Assembly (NCBI GenBank): GCA_022702705.1
Contig: CM040434.1
Span: forward strand, 54,796,953-54,860,952
Reading direction: 5' to 3'
Length of the DNA stretch: 64,000 nucleotides
Source: Papilionanthe hookeriana x Papilionanthe teres
Taxonomy: Eukaryota > Streptophyta > Magnoliopsida > Asparagales > Orchidaceae
In this document: piece by piece, positions 1-11,279 of the stretch
How positions within the stretch are numbered: the first letter of the stretch is position 1
Layout: each line of letters begins with the position of its first letter
Program-made: the position numbers and the translations under genes
Notes under the pieces: generated by a model
Seen by the model: the letters and a program-made list of their open reading frames with translations, nothing else
The model's database searches: none
What the model was told of the DNA's origin: nothing

Positions 1-1274
1 AATCAATGAATATTTTCCTGATAAAAAATTGTTCACTATTAATGAGTGGCGTGTTCCGAGGTATGCCGACATTGTAAACTTTATTGTCAGTGATATTTAC
101 CTTATGGTTTGACATACCAAGAGAGGAAGAAATTTGTATCTAAAGCCAGAACTTATTTTTGGGATGACCCATTTTTATATAGACAAGGAAATGATATGAT
201 CATTCAAAGATGTGTGCCTTTAGAAGAAACTTATGAAATTATTCAAAAATATCATAGTTCTGATTATGGGGGCATTTTGGAGTTGATAAAACAGTATATA
301 AAATCTTACAATCTGGATTTTATTGGCATATAATTTTTAAGGATCTTAATGCTTATACGTGTAGACAATATTTCTAGAAGAAATGAGATACCCCTTAATT
401 ATATGTTGGAAGTTGAAATATTTGACGTTTGGGGATTAGATTTCATGAGACCATTTATACCATCTTTCAGAAATACATACATTTTAATAGCAGTAGATTT
501 GTATCCAAATGGATAGAAGTTGTTGCTTTACTTTGATGTGATGCTTAAAGTGTTGCAAAATTTTGAAGAAAGAATATATTTTACAGATTTGGAATACCAA
601 GAGTTATCATAACTGATGGGGGAAGTCATTTTAGAAATACGATTATGGAAAATCTAGTAAAGAAATATAATATTAATCATCACATTGTTACTGCTTATCA
701 TTTGCAGACAAGTGGTTTGGCTGAATTATCCAATCATAAAATTAAAAGAATATTAGAAAAGAGTTTTAATCCAAATAGAAAGGATTGGTCAATTAAACTG
801 GATTATGTTTTGTGGGCTTATAGGAATGCCTACAGAACTCTTATAAGAATGTCCCAATATAAGATAATTTTTGGAAAAGCTTATCATTTACCACTTTAAC
901 TTGAGCATAAAACAAACTGGGCTATTAAAGAGTTCAATTATAATTTAAAAGATGCTGGAGAAAAGGGATTATTGTAATTGAATGAACTTGAAGAGATAAG
1001 GAATGAATCTTATGAAAATGCTAAGATTTATAAAGAAAAGAAGTTGTGGCATGATTGGAAGATTATTACTAAAAATCTTGAGTCAGGACAAAAAGTTTTG
1101 CTGTATAATGCTAAATTAAAAATTTTTGCTGGAAAACTTAAGTCCATGTGGACAGACCCTTTTATTGTGATGAAAGTTTATTCATATGGAGCTATGGATA
1201 TTCAAGATCCTAAGACTGGAAAAATATTTAAAGTTAATGGACATAGACTTAAACCTTATTTTTTAGTCGATTAA
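1..1274 (+). pseudogene. Athila-like Ty3 integrase, 3' end of pol, decayed
   Basis: Integrase inserts retrotransposon cDNA into chromosomes. The frame at 1-110 reads as the RNase H-integrase linker. The ORF at 109-333 matches the zinc-binding region (YFWDDPFLYRQGNDMIIQRC, then a degraded HSSDYGG). At 365-470 the block ISRRNEIP and a WGLDFM-like first catalytic Asp are readable. At 600-640 is the second Asp ([10 protein letters not shown]) and at 717-735 the Glu region ([11 protein letters not shown]). The C-terminal ORF at 978-1274 ends with a GPF-type domain ([10 protein letters not shown]) and [11 protein letters not shown], where Athila integrases normally end. Frameshifts or stops lie near 333, 510-600, 899 and 975, so no enzyme is made. 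The rest of pol lies left of the window. The same domains in the same order occur on the minus strand at 61,532-62,760. Confidence 0.9.
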
Positions 1275-1792
1275 TTTAAACCTGATGAGAATGTAATGTT
1301 GGGCCTCTCAGAATAAGCTCTGGGTATGTCAGGCTGAAGATGATAAACCAAGTGCTTTATGGGAGGTAACCCATAGTTATCAGTGTTCTTTGCTTTATGT
1401 TTACTTTGTGTGCTTTGTTTGGTTAGATTTGAGATTATGTGGTAGTATTTTGAAGTTTATATGTTATAGTGGTGTTATTTGGACCTTATTTGATGACTTA
1501 GAGGAGTCAGAATGAAGATTTAGACGTTTAACAGACATGTACTGCAATGAGCACTGGTGGTTATGCGCCGCAGGTTGGCGCTTAGGCGTAGGAGTTACAA
1601 AAAATGTGAAAAAATGGTTTATAGTAACCTAAGTCGTGGGGAAGAAGATTTGGTAGTATTTGGGAGTTTTAACACGTCTAGGGTCGGATTTAAGACTTCC
1701 CAAGTCTATAAAAAGGGCCTGAATTAAAGAAATACTTGCCTCAGTTCTTATTTTCATTCTTGAGTCCAAGTAAGAGTATTTTGAGTGCAAAA
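1275..1792 (+). other. Athila-like integrase-to-env spacer
   Basis: Non-coding spacer of the plus-strand Athila-like element. At 1350-1372 it holds the phrase GCTTTATGGGAGGTAACCCA, which also occurs inverted just after the integrase of the minus-strand copy (61,475-61,495). This marks the end of pol in this family. A GC-rich palindromic box lies at 1551-1593. I see no ORF of its own. Confidence 0.7.
1551..1593 (+). repeat. GC-rich palindromic box, plus element, before env-like module 1
   Basis: A short island of GGCGC/GCGCC motifs (for example TATGCGCCG and GGCGCTTAGGCG) in otherwise AT-rich sequence. Equivalent boxes sit at 2551-2642 and 33,975-34,018 of this element and at three matching places of the minus-strand copy. 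Confidence 0.6.
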
Positions 1793-2197
1793 ATGTCTTC
1801 TTGGGAGAGTGAACTTAAGAAGAAAGAGGAAGCCAACAAGAAGAAGTTCATTAGTGAAATTGCACAAGAATTATTCAATGGATATCTAGCCGTTAGTATT
1901 CAAGGAATTGCAGAAAAGCTTGCGAAGATCGAGCCTGACGTGGAATCAATCGAATTAAAGGTAAATGAAACTAACGCACGTTTAGCGCACATGAGATTGT
2001 AACTCAAAATGAAATTCGGTCATACAAGTCATGTGGAAGAAGCAAATAGAGTGATGTATCTGAAGAACAAATGGTTAGAAGAAGAAGATGTGAGAGTTTT
2101 TAATCATCGCCCGTTTTATCAGATTTATATTCTAGATGGTTCAAATGGAAATAATGGTGATTCTGGATATATTTCGTCTACTGAATATTGGAATTAA
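1793..2197 (+). pseudogene. env-like module 1 remnant, Athila-like (internally deleted)
   Basis: One reading frame of 135 codons with a single in-frame TAA at 2000-2002. I chose the ATG at 1793 (MSSWESELKK). The N-terminal block KKKFISEIAQELFN aligns with RKKFISFEVQRLFN at the N-terminus of the first env-like ORF of the minus-strand element (59,928-61,127). The C-terminal block HRPFYQIYILD aligns with that ORF's FHPFYNLFVHQ tail. The central domain around REFYANL, present in the other env-like ORFs here, is missing, so this is best read as an internally deleted copy that kept both ends. The middle is charged and helix-prone. Function is unknown; env-like ORFs of Athila elements are named by position after pol. 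Homology is by eye over short blocks. Confidence 0.55.
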
Positions 2198-3013
2198 TCT
2201 AAGTGTAGTCTTGTGAGTTGGTTTTCTATGTTTAGTGTTTTGTGTTCGTGATTTATGTTTTTGTTTTGTTGCACTTTAGTTTGATGTTTTTTACATCTTA
2301 ATGATGTAAATTTGTGTTTAATGATTTGAGTTATGAACTTATGTATTTGGGGAATTTCATCCAAGGTGTTTAGATAGAAATTCCTAGTTTATATTAAGTT
2401 TGTGTTTGTGTGAAATTTGTTTGGAATTGATGGAAATTTTAGTGTAATTTTGGAGTGTTAGAAGAGTTTATGGGGAGAAATAATTATTTGAAGTGCTTGA
2501 GGGTGATGAACTAAGTGTTTTAGTGCAATTAAATTAATTTTCAAAATTTAGGCACTGGCGGCTAAGCGCCAAACCATCGGCACTTAAGTACTAAATCTCG
2601 TGGCTATGCGTCGAATGCTATGCGCATAAGCGCCGATTCGCGATAACTGGTTTTCTGCAGTTAAAAACCAGAAATTTGCCTTTTTTAACCCCTCATAACC
2701 TTCAATCTCTATATTTAGCGAAAAAGGAGCCTAGGGTATCACTAAGTTGGATCATTTAAGAGATGATTTCGATGAATATTTGTTGGATTTGAATTCCCTA
2801 AGGTATGAGCACTTCTCCTAAGCAAAAATTTTTGGTTTTCACCATGAATTTTGAGTACATTATAGAAAAAAATTGAAAATAACTATTCATGATGAAAATT
2901 TGAGGAAAAGCATAAGAAATTTCTTGGATTTAGTGGATTTGCCTTCGGAAGTTAAGTTAGCAAGTTTAGTTTGATTTTGCAATTTATGGTGAATTTTTTG
3001 TGAATTTTTAGAG
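2198..3013 (+). other. leader between the two env-like modules
   Basis: AT/T-rich non-coding stretch between module 1 and module 2, with a GC-rich box at 2551-2642. Its layout (T-rich block, GC box, then a leader reading TTTTCACCATGAATTTTGAG near 2837) parallels the minus-strand copy at 59,063-59,927. Confidence 0.6.
2551..2642 (+). repeat. GC-rich palindromic box, plus element, before env-like module 2
   Basis: Several GGCGGCTAAGCGCC-type dyads (GGCTAAGCGCC, GCGCATAAGCGCC) in an AT-rich context, about 370 bases before the readable env-like coding sequence. Confidence 0.6.
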
Positions 3014-4161
3014 ACAACTCCAAAGTCGAAGCGCTCGAGAGAGAAGGCAAGATTTGATTCGCAAAAATTTTTCAGTTATAGAAAAGAGGATCGATATGTC
3101 GATGCCTTATCGTCGTGTAAACTGATTCTAGAATGAGTGTTTAGCAAGCCAGGAAGAGATATTGAAGAGATGATTGCTAGAAGAAATTGGGAAAACTACT
3201 GTTGCTTCTCTGTTGTTGTTGTTGTTTCTGTAGTTAGAGAGTTTTATGCAAACTTGCCAGCAACAGAAGACAATTTGGCGATGGTTAGAGGCAAGAAAGT
3301 AGATTTTTTGCCTGCGGTAATTAATACTTTCTATCGATTGCCTCTTGAGATGTTTTGTTTCTATGCTAATTATCATTCTTCCGAGGGAGAGTTAGATGAG
3401 ATATTGTCTTTTCTTACTGATAAAAGAGGTTTTTGGAAGATAACAAATAAAATAAGAGTAAATTTTCAAGCCTCTAAGTTGAATGTCACTTCTGAAGCAT
3501 GGCATTGTTTTATCTCATCTAAGCTATTGCCTTCAAGTCATGTCAGTGAAGTCACAAGAGAGAGAGCTGTTTTGAACCATTGTATTCAGCAGGTAAAGTC
3601 TTTAGAAATTGGAGCTATCATTTTTAATTATGTTTTGAACTGTGCCAGAGCTGCTACTACTGCCGGTATGGGATTTTCTTCCCTGATTCATTCACTTTGT
3701 AAGTGGTCTGGTGTTAAGTTTGAAACTTGGGATGAAGTCCTTCAGCCACTTAGACCTATTACCAGTGTAAATGTAACAATTACACTTTGCATTCAGAATT
3801 TGGCTGGAAGGGAAGATCTGTTAGAGCTACTAGTTCAGCTACTTCTACTTCCAGTGCTTCTACTTCACATGCATCATTCTCTAGAGATGAGTTTACTGGT
3901 TCACAAACTAGTTTGTTACAGAAGATTTTGAAGAAGGTAAGTATAACCAGAGAACATGTTAGAGATATGGATGGAAAGGTGGAGAATATTGAGAGATATA
4001 TTGCGAAACATGATGAGTATGAGGATAACTATCAGTAGTATATGGATAGGCTGATTAGAGGTGATAACAACGCTTAGATGCCTCCTCATCCTTTTTATAT
4101 AGTTTATGTGCCATCCAGAGATTGGAATGAGAGAGATGACGATGATGAGGATGATGAGTAG
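3014..4161 (+). pseudogene. env-like module 2, Athila-like (putative plant transposon protein domain)
   Basis: Second ORF downstream of pol. The readable frame starts near 3014 with a basic stretch (TTPKSKRSREK) but has no clear ATG. A TGA at 3134-3136 interrupts it, then it stays open to about 3790. Family blocks in order: ARRNWENYCCF, VVREFYANLP, AVINTFYRLP, AWHCFISSKLLPSSH, EVTRERAVLNHC and LQPLRPITS. Near 3790 the frame shifts; the continuation (Ser/Thr-rich linker, coiled-coil-like ILKKVSITREHV, then HPFYIVYVPS and an acidic tail) ends at TAG 4159-4161 after two more stops. The same blocks occur twice in the minus-strand element. Such proteins follow pol in Athila elements, but membrane fusion has not been shown and I see no convincing transmembrane helix. 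Confidence 0.8.
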
Positions 4162-5542
4162 GATTTATTTTATGTGTTGTTCAGTTTTTGATGTTTGTAT
4201 TTGTGTTGTATGATGTCTGGAGTTTTATTTGTTGTTATATTTTGTTGTGAACTCTGATATTGTGTAGACTATAGTTGGATTATTTTCATTATGCACATTC
4301 AGAAGTTTCTATGATGAATTGATGTTTTATGTTGTATTTTGTGATATGTTTGTGGTAGTAAATGTTTTAATTTGTATCTAGTGTTTGAGTATTTAGTAGT
4401 GCACTATTTAATTCCAAAAACTATTAGTTTAAAGCACTATTAGAAACCACTATTTAAATTGCATGTTCAAACTTTTCAAAATCTGCTACCATATTTATTA
4501 TCTAGTATTGTTGTAATTTTAGTTATGTTAAGTTGGAGTGTATTTGCTTGGAAAACCTCCACTACTATAGAAGTCCTTTGAAATTTTTATGAAAAATTGA
4601 AAAACAAAATTTGATTTCTTTTTACTCCTATTTTTAAATTGTTATACTTGCATGTTTAGGTTATGAAAATTCTTTCTAGCGTGTTATTCTAGTTTTTAAT
4701 TCTTACCCATGTATCATTTCTTATGCTTAAATTTTTTATCCTAACTAAAATTTTAAAGTTTGAGGGGAATTTTAAAAAAAATTATCAAAAACTAAACTTT
4801 TATTTGTTCTCAAGAATACTATAAATAAATTTTTTTTTTGATTGAAAATAATTATGTATATGAAGTTATATTATGGAAGCAAAATTTTGAGTATTGAAAT
4901 GAGTAAGATAACTTAGTTAAAATTTATAGTAATGAAGAAAATTTTAAAGTTAAAATTTTCTTAGTAAAGGAATGTTAAATATAGTTAAACTATCTTTAGT
5001 AAGAAATGTTACATTTTTGGAAAGATAGAAGATTTGACTTTTATTTTTCAAAACATAAATTTCTTTTATTGAAAATTAATTTTCAACACTATTATTATGA
5101 ATTTTATGTGAAAGATATATATCATACCTTTATTTTAAGTGGAATGTTAGAATTCAAAATCATTAAAGGCCTATCCATATATAGTAATCCTTGCCTTATA
5201 AAAAAAAAAGAATGAAAAAGAAAAAGAAAAGAAAAGAAAAGGGAAGGGAAGCTTGAGGATTTTAGGTCCTAATAAAAAATTGGTTCCATAACTAAAGTTT
5301 AAAATATAAGTTTTGAGAAAATCTAAAGCCTAAGATTATAAAATAGTGAATAAAGTTATTTTCAAATAAAAATTTTTTAAGTGAGGAAAATAAAATGTTT
5401 AAATCCTATATTTTGAAAAATCTACAAGCATTTCTAAATTAGATAGGAACTTATATTTTTCATGATCCTTTAATTAAGAACTTTCTAAACTTTAAGTTGG
5501 TCTTATTTACTAAAATTTTTTATAAATTATACTATTTCATTT
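4162..5542 (+). other. 3' UTR of plus-strand Athila-like element, left part
   Basis: AT-rich, non-coding, with poly-A/T runs and a GAAAA-rich patch at about 5205-5250. The UTR is cut at 5542 by the giant nested element and resumes at 33,673, where it runs into the polypurine tract. Small ORFs here look like chance. Confidence 0.75.
5538..5542. repeat. target-site duplication (left copy) of the giant element
   Basis: CATTT directly before the left LTR. The same five bases follow the right LTR at 33,673-33,677. A 5-bp duplication is the normal footprint of Ty3-type integration. Confidence 0.85.
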
Positions 5543-5728
5543 TGTCGGCATATTTTCAGGTTGGTGTGTTGTATTTTTAAAAAGAGGGGTCGCCTAGAGA
5601 AATTGTCGGCGAATTTTTTAATTTAATTTAAATAAATAATTTGAAACAGTAGTATTTGGTTTTGAAAATAATTTTTTAAATTGCAAGATTTTAAGATATG
5701 AAATCAAACTGATCTCACATCCCGAATA

Positions 5729-5740
5729 GTTTATATAAAC
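5729..5740 (-). promoter_or_regulatory. candidate TATA box of the LTR (3' LTR copy)
   Basis: GTTTATATAAAC, a perfect 12-bp palindrome about 190 bases before the transcript-sense end of the LTR. If used as a TATA box on the minus strand it would leave a short R-U5. It is conserved in the other LTR at 26,289-26,300. Placement is inference only. Confidence 0.3.
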
Positions 5741-7639
5741 GAGCAATCGCACCGCAAACCGTGTATCTATCCCGAAGAATAGACACACTGTTTGGTGGTG
5801 GGGCTCGATTAAATAAACTAGAAGATTTGTGACATCCGTTTGGTCCGTGAACCAATTTTATAAGCCGACAAATTCCCTCGCTAATGCAAAGAAATTAAGC
5901 GGGGTTTATATTACTCGGGTTCTTAAAATTCCTTATAAGGGCAAGCCCCTATAGTTAATTACATCTTAAGTGACGGGAATCACCTAAGAAAACTCTCGAT
6001 AATAATCAGTAGTTCTGCTCTCAAGAATTTTAAAGTTTAAGTTTCCAAGGGATTGAATTTTAGAATTTTAATAGGGAATGGATCAAGTTTGGAACATTTT
6101 GTTTTGGGAATTCAAAGAAAGAAAGGTAGGAGAAATTACAGATTCGAAGCGAACTTTGGTAATTTCCCGATTATCCTATTGTTTGGCTTGAATTTAGAAA
6201 AGTCCTAATATTTATTTAATGTTTTGATCTTGCCAATTTTAATCAATTAGGACTTATATTCGTATGATGTGATCACACAAATAGCCTCGAAGATGTGAGG
6301 GTTTATGTCGTATCGGACGACTACCAAGGAATCCTAAGACTGGTTAGGGCTTAATTTGCAATGCAAATGCCTAACAAAAAGATTGAGGATTTATGTTGCA
6401 CTAGGCAAACTACCTCGAAATCCTATGGCTTGGTTATTTAATTCTAAGAAAGTTTTGTCAAGTAGACTCAGGTTTTGCTGATGACGATGGCCTTGCTGCC
6501 CACCATGCTCCGAGCTCTTTGTTGTTGCAGAAGTTTAGTTTTAGAAGATTGTAATCAAAAGAGAAGAGAAGAGTTTGGTTTTAGAAATCTTAAAATCCTA
6601 GTATTATTTTTTTTAGTGTTTTAGTTAAAAGAAATCTTAAAGTTGATTATAACAACACTGGTTAAGATCCCACGGTTCCATCCTTCCGGCATCGTTATTT
6701 TTATCGGATTCACTTAGTCCAGATGAATTTGCTAAACTCAACTAAATGAGTTCCACACTTTCATTTAGACCGTGGGAAATCCCGTTAGCAACACGTAGGT
6801 TACATCATACGAGGTATTCCTGATCATCCAACAAGACGTTTTAATTTAGTTGTAATTATAGTTTTGTGTTATGTTTGTGATTAAATTTTGAGTTATTTTA
6901 TATTTTAAAATGTTGTGGCGGTGAATTTTATCTTGTAATGAGTTTTAATTTAGTTTTGGTTTTAGTTTTAGTGACTATCCTAAATGTGTGGGTTTTCATG
7001 CAACAGTTGTTTATAATGCAAGAAAAGTAAGTGCGATGCAATTAAGTAAATTGCAATAAAGTAAATTGCAATAAAATAAAAGCGTACCTGGAGGGTCTTA
7101 CCGTCATCCCAAGCTGCACTTAAACACAATTTAGAATATTTAAGCATTTAAAGCAAGTTCCTAGGAAAAGCTAAGGGAAGGGTTATGGTTTTCTACCAAG
7201 TTCCTAATCCTATAGCTAGTCATCTCCTATGACGTCTAGGTTCTTGTGTTTTGGTTTGAGGACGATTTTCTTCATCAAAGAACAATTAAGTTCAATTGTT
7301 CTTATAAACATCCTATCGTATTGAGGAAGTGCTTGAGACGAATCTTAAACATCTTTTCAATACTTCTAGGATTATTTTAAGTTCAAGAGAATTTAATTAT
7401 ACAATGAATCAATCATCCAAGAGTTCAAGTTTTGTTATCTTACTCAGTGAACTAGGACATTTGAATATCCTATGAGTGAAGTAACACTTCACTTAACACT
7501 CTGTTTAGGAGTTGTGACAACAAGAGCTTTTGAGGGCAAATCGATGTTCAAGTGATTTGTGATTCGACTTAATTTTAATTAATGAGTTTAAGTTTGGAAT
7601 AGTGTTCAAGTTATTTTAGATTTATTTTTGAATTCTTTA

Positions 7640-7960
7640 TGTCTTAACTGATGTTATATTTAATTCAATTTAATTTAATTTAATTTTAATTTAATTTAAT
7701 TTAGTTTAGTTTTAGTTTTAATTTAATTTTATTTATTTAATTTAATTTTAATTTTATTTTAACTTGATTTTATTTTTTATTTTATTTTATTTAATTTAAT
7801 ATGTTTTAATTTAATTTAATTTAATGTGATTTAATTTAATTTAATTTAATTTAATTTAATTTAAATTTAAATTTAATTTAATTTAATTTTATTTTATTTT
7901 AATTTAATTTAAATTTTAATTTTGTTTTATTTTTAATTTTAATTTAAATTTAAATTTTAA

Positions 7961-7995
<35 letters not shown>
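7640..7995. repeat. (TTTAA)n low-complexity tract ending in (AT)n
   Basis: About 350 bases of TTTAA/TTTTAA units followed by an (AT) run near 7,967-7,994. The other LTR has the same tract (28,215-28,580) with a shorter AT run, so the tract has changed length since insertion. Confidence 0.9.
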
Positions 7996-7997
<2 letters not shown>

Positions 7998-9889
7998 ATT
8001 TTAATTTAATATTTTATTTTTTTATGCTTTAGGGATGATTTAATTTTCATTGTTAAAGTATTAATTTAATTGAAATTTTAAAAGGATTTAATTTAAATGA
8101 TTTAATTTTAATTTAATTTAATGATTAAGTCTTTTAACATTTTAAATTTTGAATTTGGATTATCATTTTAATTAGGAATTAAATATTATTGAGGTGATTA
8201 ATTTAGGGATTCTTAGATTAAAGAATAAATTTCTTCCTAATAATATCCCTATTTTAATAATTCCAATTTTTTTATTATTCTTCCAAGTTTAAACAATTAT
8301 TTAATTAAGGTTTATTTTAATTACTTTCAAATTATTTGGTAGGTTTCTACCCTTTAATTACCTAAGTTTCAAACATCCAAAATCAACTTAGTATCAAATA
8401 TTTTACCCACCCTTTTAATTAAACCTAAAATTTTTTTAATTATAGGTTAAAATTTTAATTACTATTTTGCCTTTTAAACTTACTAATTTCATAACTCACT
8501 AAATTGAGCTTAAATGAATTTGAAATTTTTATGTGACTTCACTCATATATCAATCAAAACATTAGAGGAGAAAATATGATTTTTGTGTATTTAATTTATT
8601 TATATAATTATTTTTGGTGGAAAATAAGAATGTTCAAGGAAAATTTAATAACATAACTAAGGGAAAGTTTCTGTCCTTAAGAAAATTATGAGACATTCCT
8701 AATAACCAGAGGACCACTTGGACCAATTTTGGTGATTTTTTGAATTGTATTATTTTTATTATAATTATTTTAGTTTTTGGAGTATTAATTAATTTAAAAA
8801 TAATAAAGGTTGAAAAATGAATTTTATATTTTTCAAAAATCTCTCTAATATCAAGGAAACCAGAGAACCAATTTTTATAATTTTCTGATTTTTCTTTGAT
8901 TTATTAGAATTATTTTAATGGAAATGCTAGAAAATACATATTTTTAATTTTAAAATTACCTTAGGGCTTTAAAATTTAATATCTCATCATAGAGACTTAC
9001 GAAAAATATGGGGTTTGTTCCTAGGTGATTAAAATTCAAAATGTGACATTTTGGTGAATTTTATTATTTTTGTGATTTTTATTATTTTTTAATTATTAAA
9101 AATATTAAAATAATGCAAAAAATCAACTTTTTTTTGGGAAATTTGCAATTTTAATTTTCTTAAATTCTCCTGATATCAGAGAGGCTGCAAAACTAATTTG
9201 GTGAATTTTTGAAAAGTATTTTAGAAGTTATGAATTTTTGAAGTTTATGCTTGGCTAAATGGCTTAATCAACCCATTTGATAGGGCTAACCAAGCCCAAT
9301 TGACTTCAAACTTTTATGGTGGGTTCCACTGATCCTAAAGGTCAGTGGAGAATTAATTTCAAGTCAATTTGATGTATGATTAGCTCTAATTAATTAAAGC
9401 TCCATTTTGGGTGTTTAAGCCAATTAGGGTTATTACAAGTGAGTTAACCTAAAAACCATTTTTCCTAGGGTCCTTTGGTCATAAGAAACATCACCAAATT
9501 TTCCTAGAATTTATTTCACAACATGCTAATTATTGGAATTAAAATACTCAGAATAGTGACCTAGAATTAAAAAATCAATAACTCTTCATAGGGGTGGCCT
9601 CTAACTTTGAAAAATTCGGGGAATGTTCCCAAATTCAGAGGCTTCAGAAACCCTATGGTCTCATGCCATGGTGAATTGTATACATGCATGGAGAATTGAA
9701 ATAGTGCAGAGAGTAAATAAATAATTAAAAATAAAAGACTTGGTAAAATTAAATGATTTCTTTTCCACATTATTCTCCTCTGTTCACTGAGCAAGAGAAT
9801 ATTTTTATTTTATTTTTTTGATTTTCCTACACAAAGTTATGCATTTTTGAAGTTTAGGGAATTAAATAAATAAAAAATACCCTAATTTC

Positions 9890-10470
9890 CTACTTATCCA
9901 CGTGGTGCCACGCCATCCTTGGCAGCTCCGAAAGGCCATGCGTCGTCTTCTGATTCGGGGCCGCCATTCGACTCAGTGCTCCAGGGCCCCGCGGTTTACG
10001 TATCATCGCGCTATCCGGCTCAATCCAAACCGTTCGTTCGATACACGCTCGATCCGACGGCTCCCAGTCATCGTCTACGACTGGTGTGCACCCGTGACCG
10101 TCAACCTTCTAACCCTAATTTCTCACTCAATTCTCAACGGATTTTCGTGTTCTTATGCTCTATGGATTCGTCTTGAGGAGATGAACACATCCATACGGTG
10201 AACATGTATTGAAATTGACTCAAATTAAGTAGAGAATCTCTGTAAGCTCGGGAAGAAGAGTGAGTCCATACCTTTGCTCAGAGAAGTGAAGCTTCGATCT
10301 AAGAGTTGTGTCACCTTCGATTGGGTCCAAGCTAGCTCCAGATGAAGTCCCTTGGGCTGGTGAATTATCCAGGTATGATTTCGACCACAGCCAATTACAA
10401 AGCTTGGAGTCTGGAACAGATGGGTGGCCTGGAGAGGGGGCTTTCACTGGGGAACTCCTTCTCTTGACCT
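9890..10470. other. GC/CpG-rich segment inside the LTR
   Basis: Stands out from the AT-rich flanks, with many CpG sites (for example GATCCGACGGCTCCCAGTC near 10,051). It is repeated at 30,474-31,060. It includes a 75-codon minus-strand ORF (10,220-10,447, also in the other LTR) without recognisable similarity. It may be an old captured fragment or part of the LTR regulatory region; I cannot tell which. Confidence 0.4.
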
Positions 10471-11279
10471 TGTGCAGGTGTGGGTGAGTTTAATTTGAAT
10501 TTGGTGGAGATTTTGGAGAAGTCCTATTTTTGGGTGGAATTTTGGCTGAGAAATTGGGCTCTGTTGGTGGGGATTAGGGCAAATTGTCACTGGGGATCGA
10601 CCTGCTCTAAGTGTGGAGAGTGGTCCGGAGCAATTTTGGCGGTGGTTTCGGTAAGGTCCGGTTCGGCACCTCTCATGGCCGAGAGGAGGTGAGGTTTAAA
10701 TAGGAGAGGGTGGAGGGCCTCCCAGGGGGGTTTAAGGCTTGGGATCAGCTGCTTAGGTCAAGGGAAGAACAATCATGGTGGCCATTGGGCATGGGGTAGC
10801 TCAGTAAGGGAGAATTGAATTTTTTGGCTCCTCCCAAGGTCTCGGCCATGATATTTTCCTGTGGCCTGGTGGCTGGCCGGCCAGGCACTGGTCACCATCT
10901 TGTTCAGGTGGGTCAGGGCTGGAGTTTAGTGCAATCAATTGGCCATGGACATGTGTAAAGGAGTTTGATTTAAATGGAATGGGAGAAGGCTCATTTTGGC
11001 TTGGTTTGGGTCAACCAATGGAAATAGGCTTGGTGCACCTCCCCAAGACCTGATTTTGAGCTGAGGGAATCATTTAGGTCAGCGTAGAAGGAGTGGTGAA
11101 GTCTCCATCCATGGTGAGGTGGCTAAGCATGGTTTAGTGTGTGACATGCCTAAGGTAAAAAAGGATTTAAAAGGGTTTAAGAAAGAGATCCCCTCTCTTT
11201 CCATTAATGGTTTGGTGAGGTGGAAAGTAGATTCCATGGCTCTCATGGCTCCCATGGGGCTCATGCATGGCTTCATGGC

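Noticed and set aside
3128..3376. Minus-strand ORF opposite the env-like module
   Set aside because: Shadow of the plus-strand coding sequence.
9567..9794. 75-codon minus-strand ORF shared by both giant LTRs (also 30,149-30,382)
   Set aside because: Conservation is explained by LTR identity; no known domain, and it lies in AT-rich sequence. Not called as a gene.
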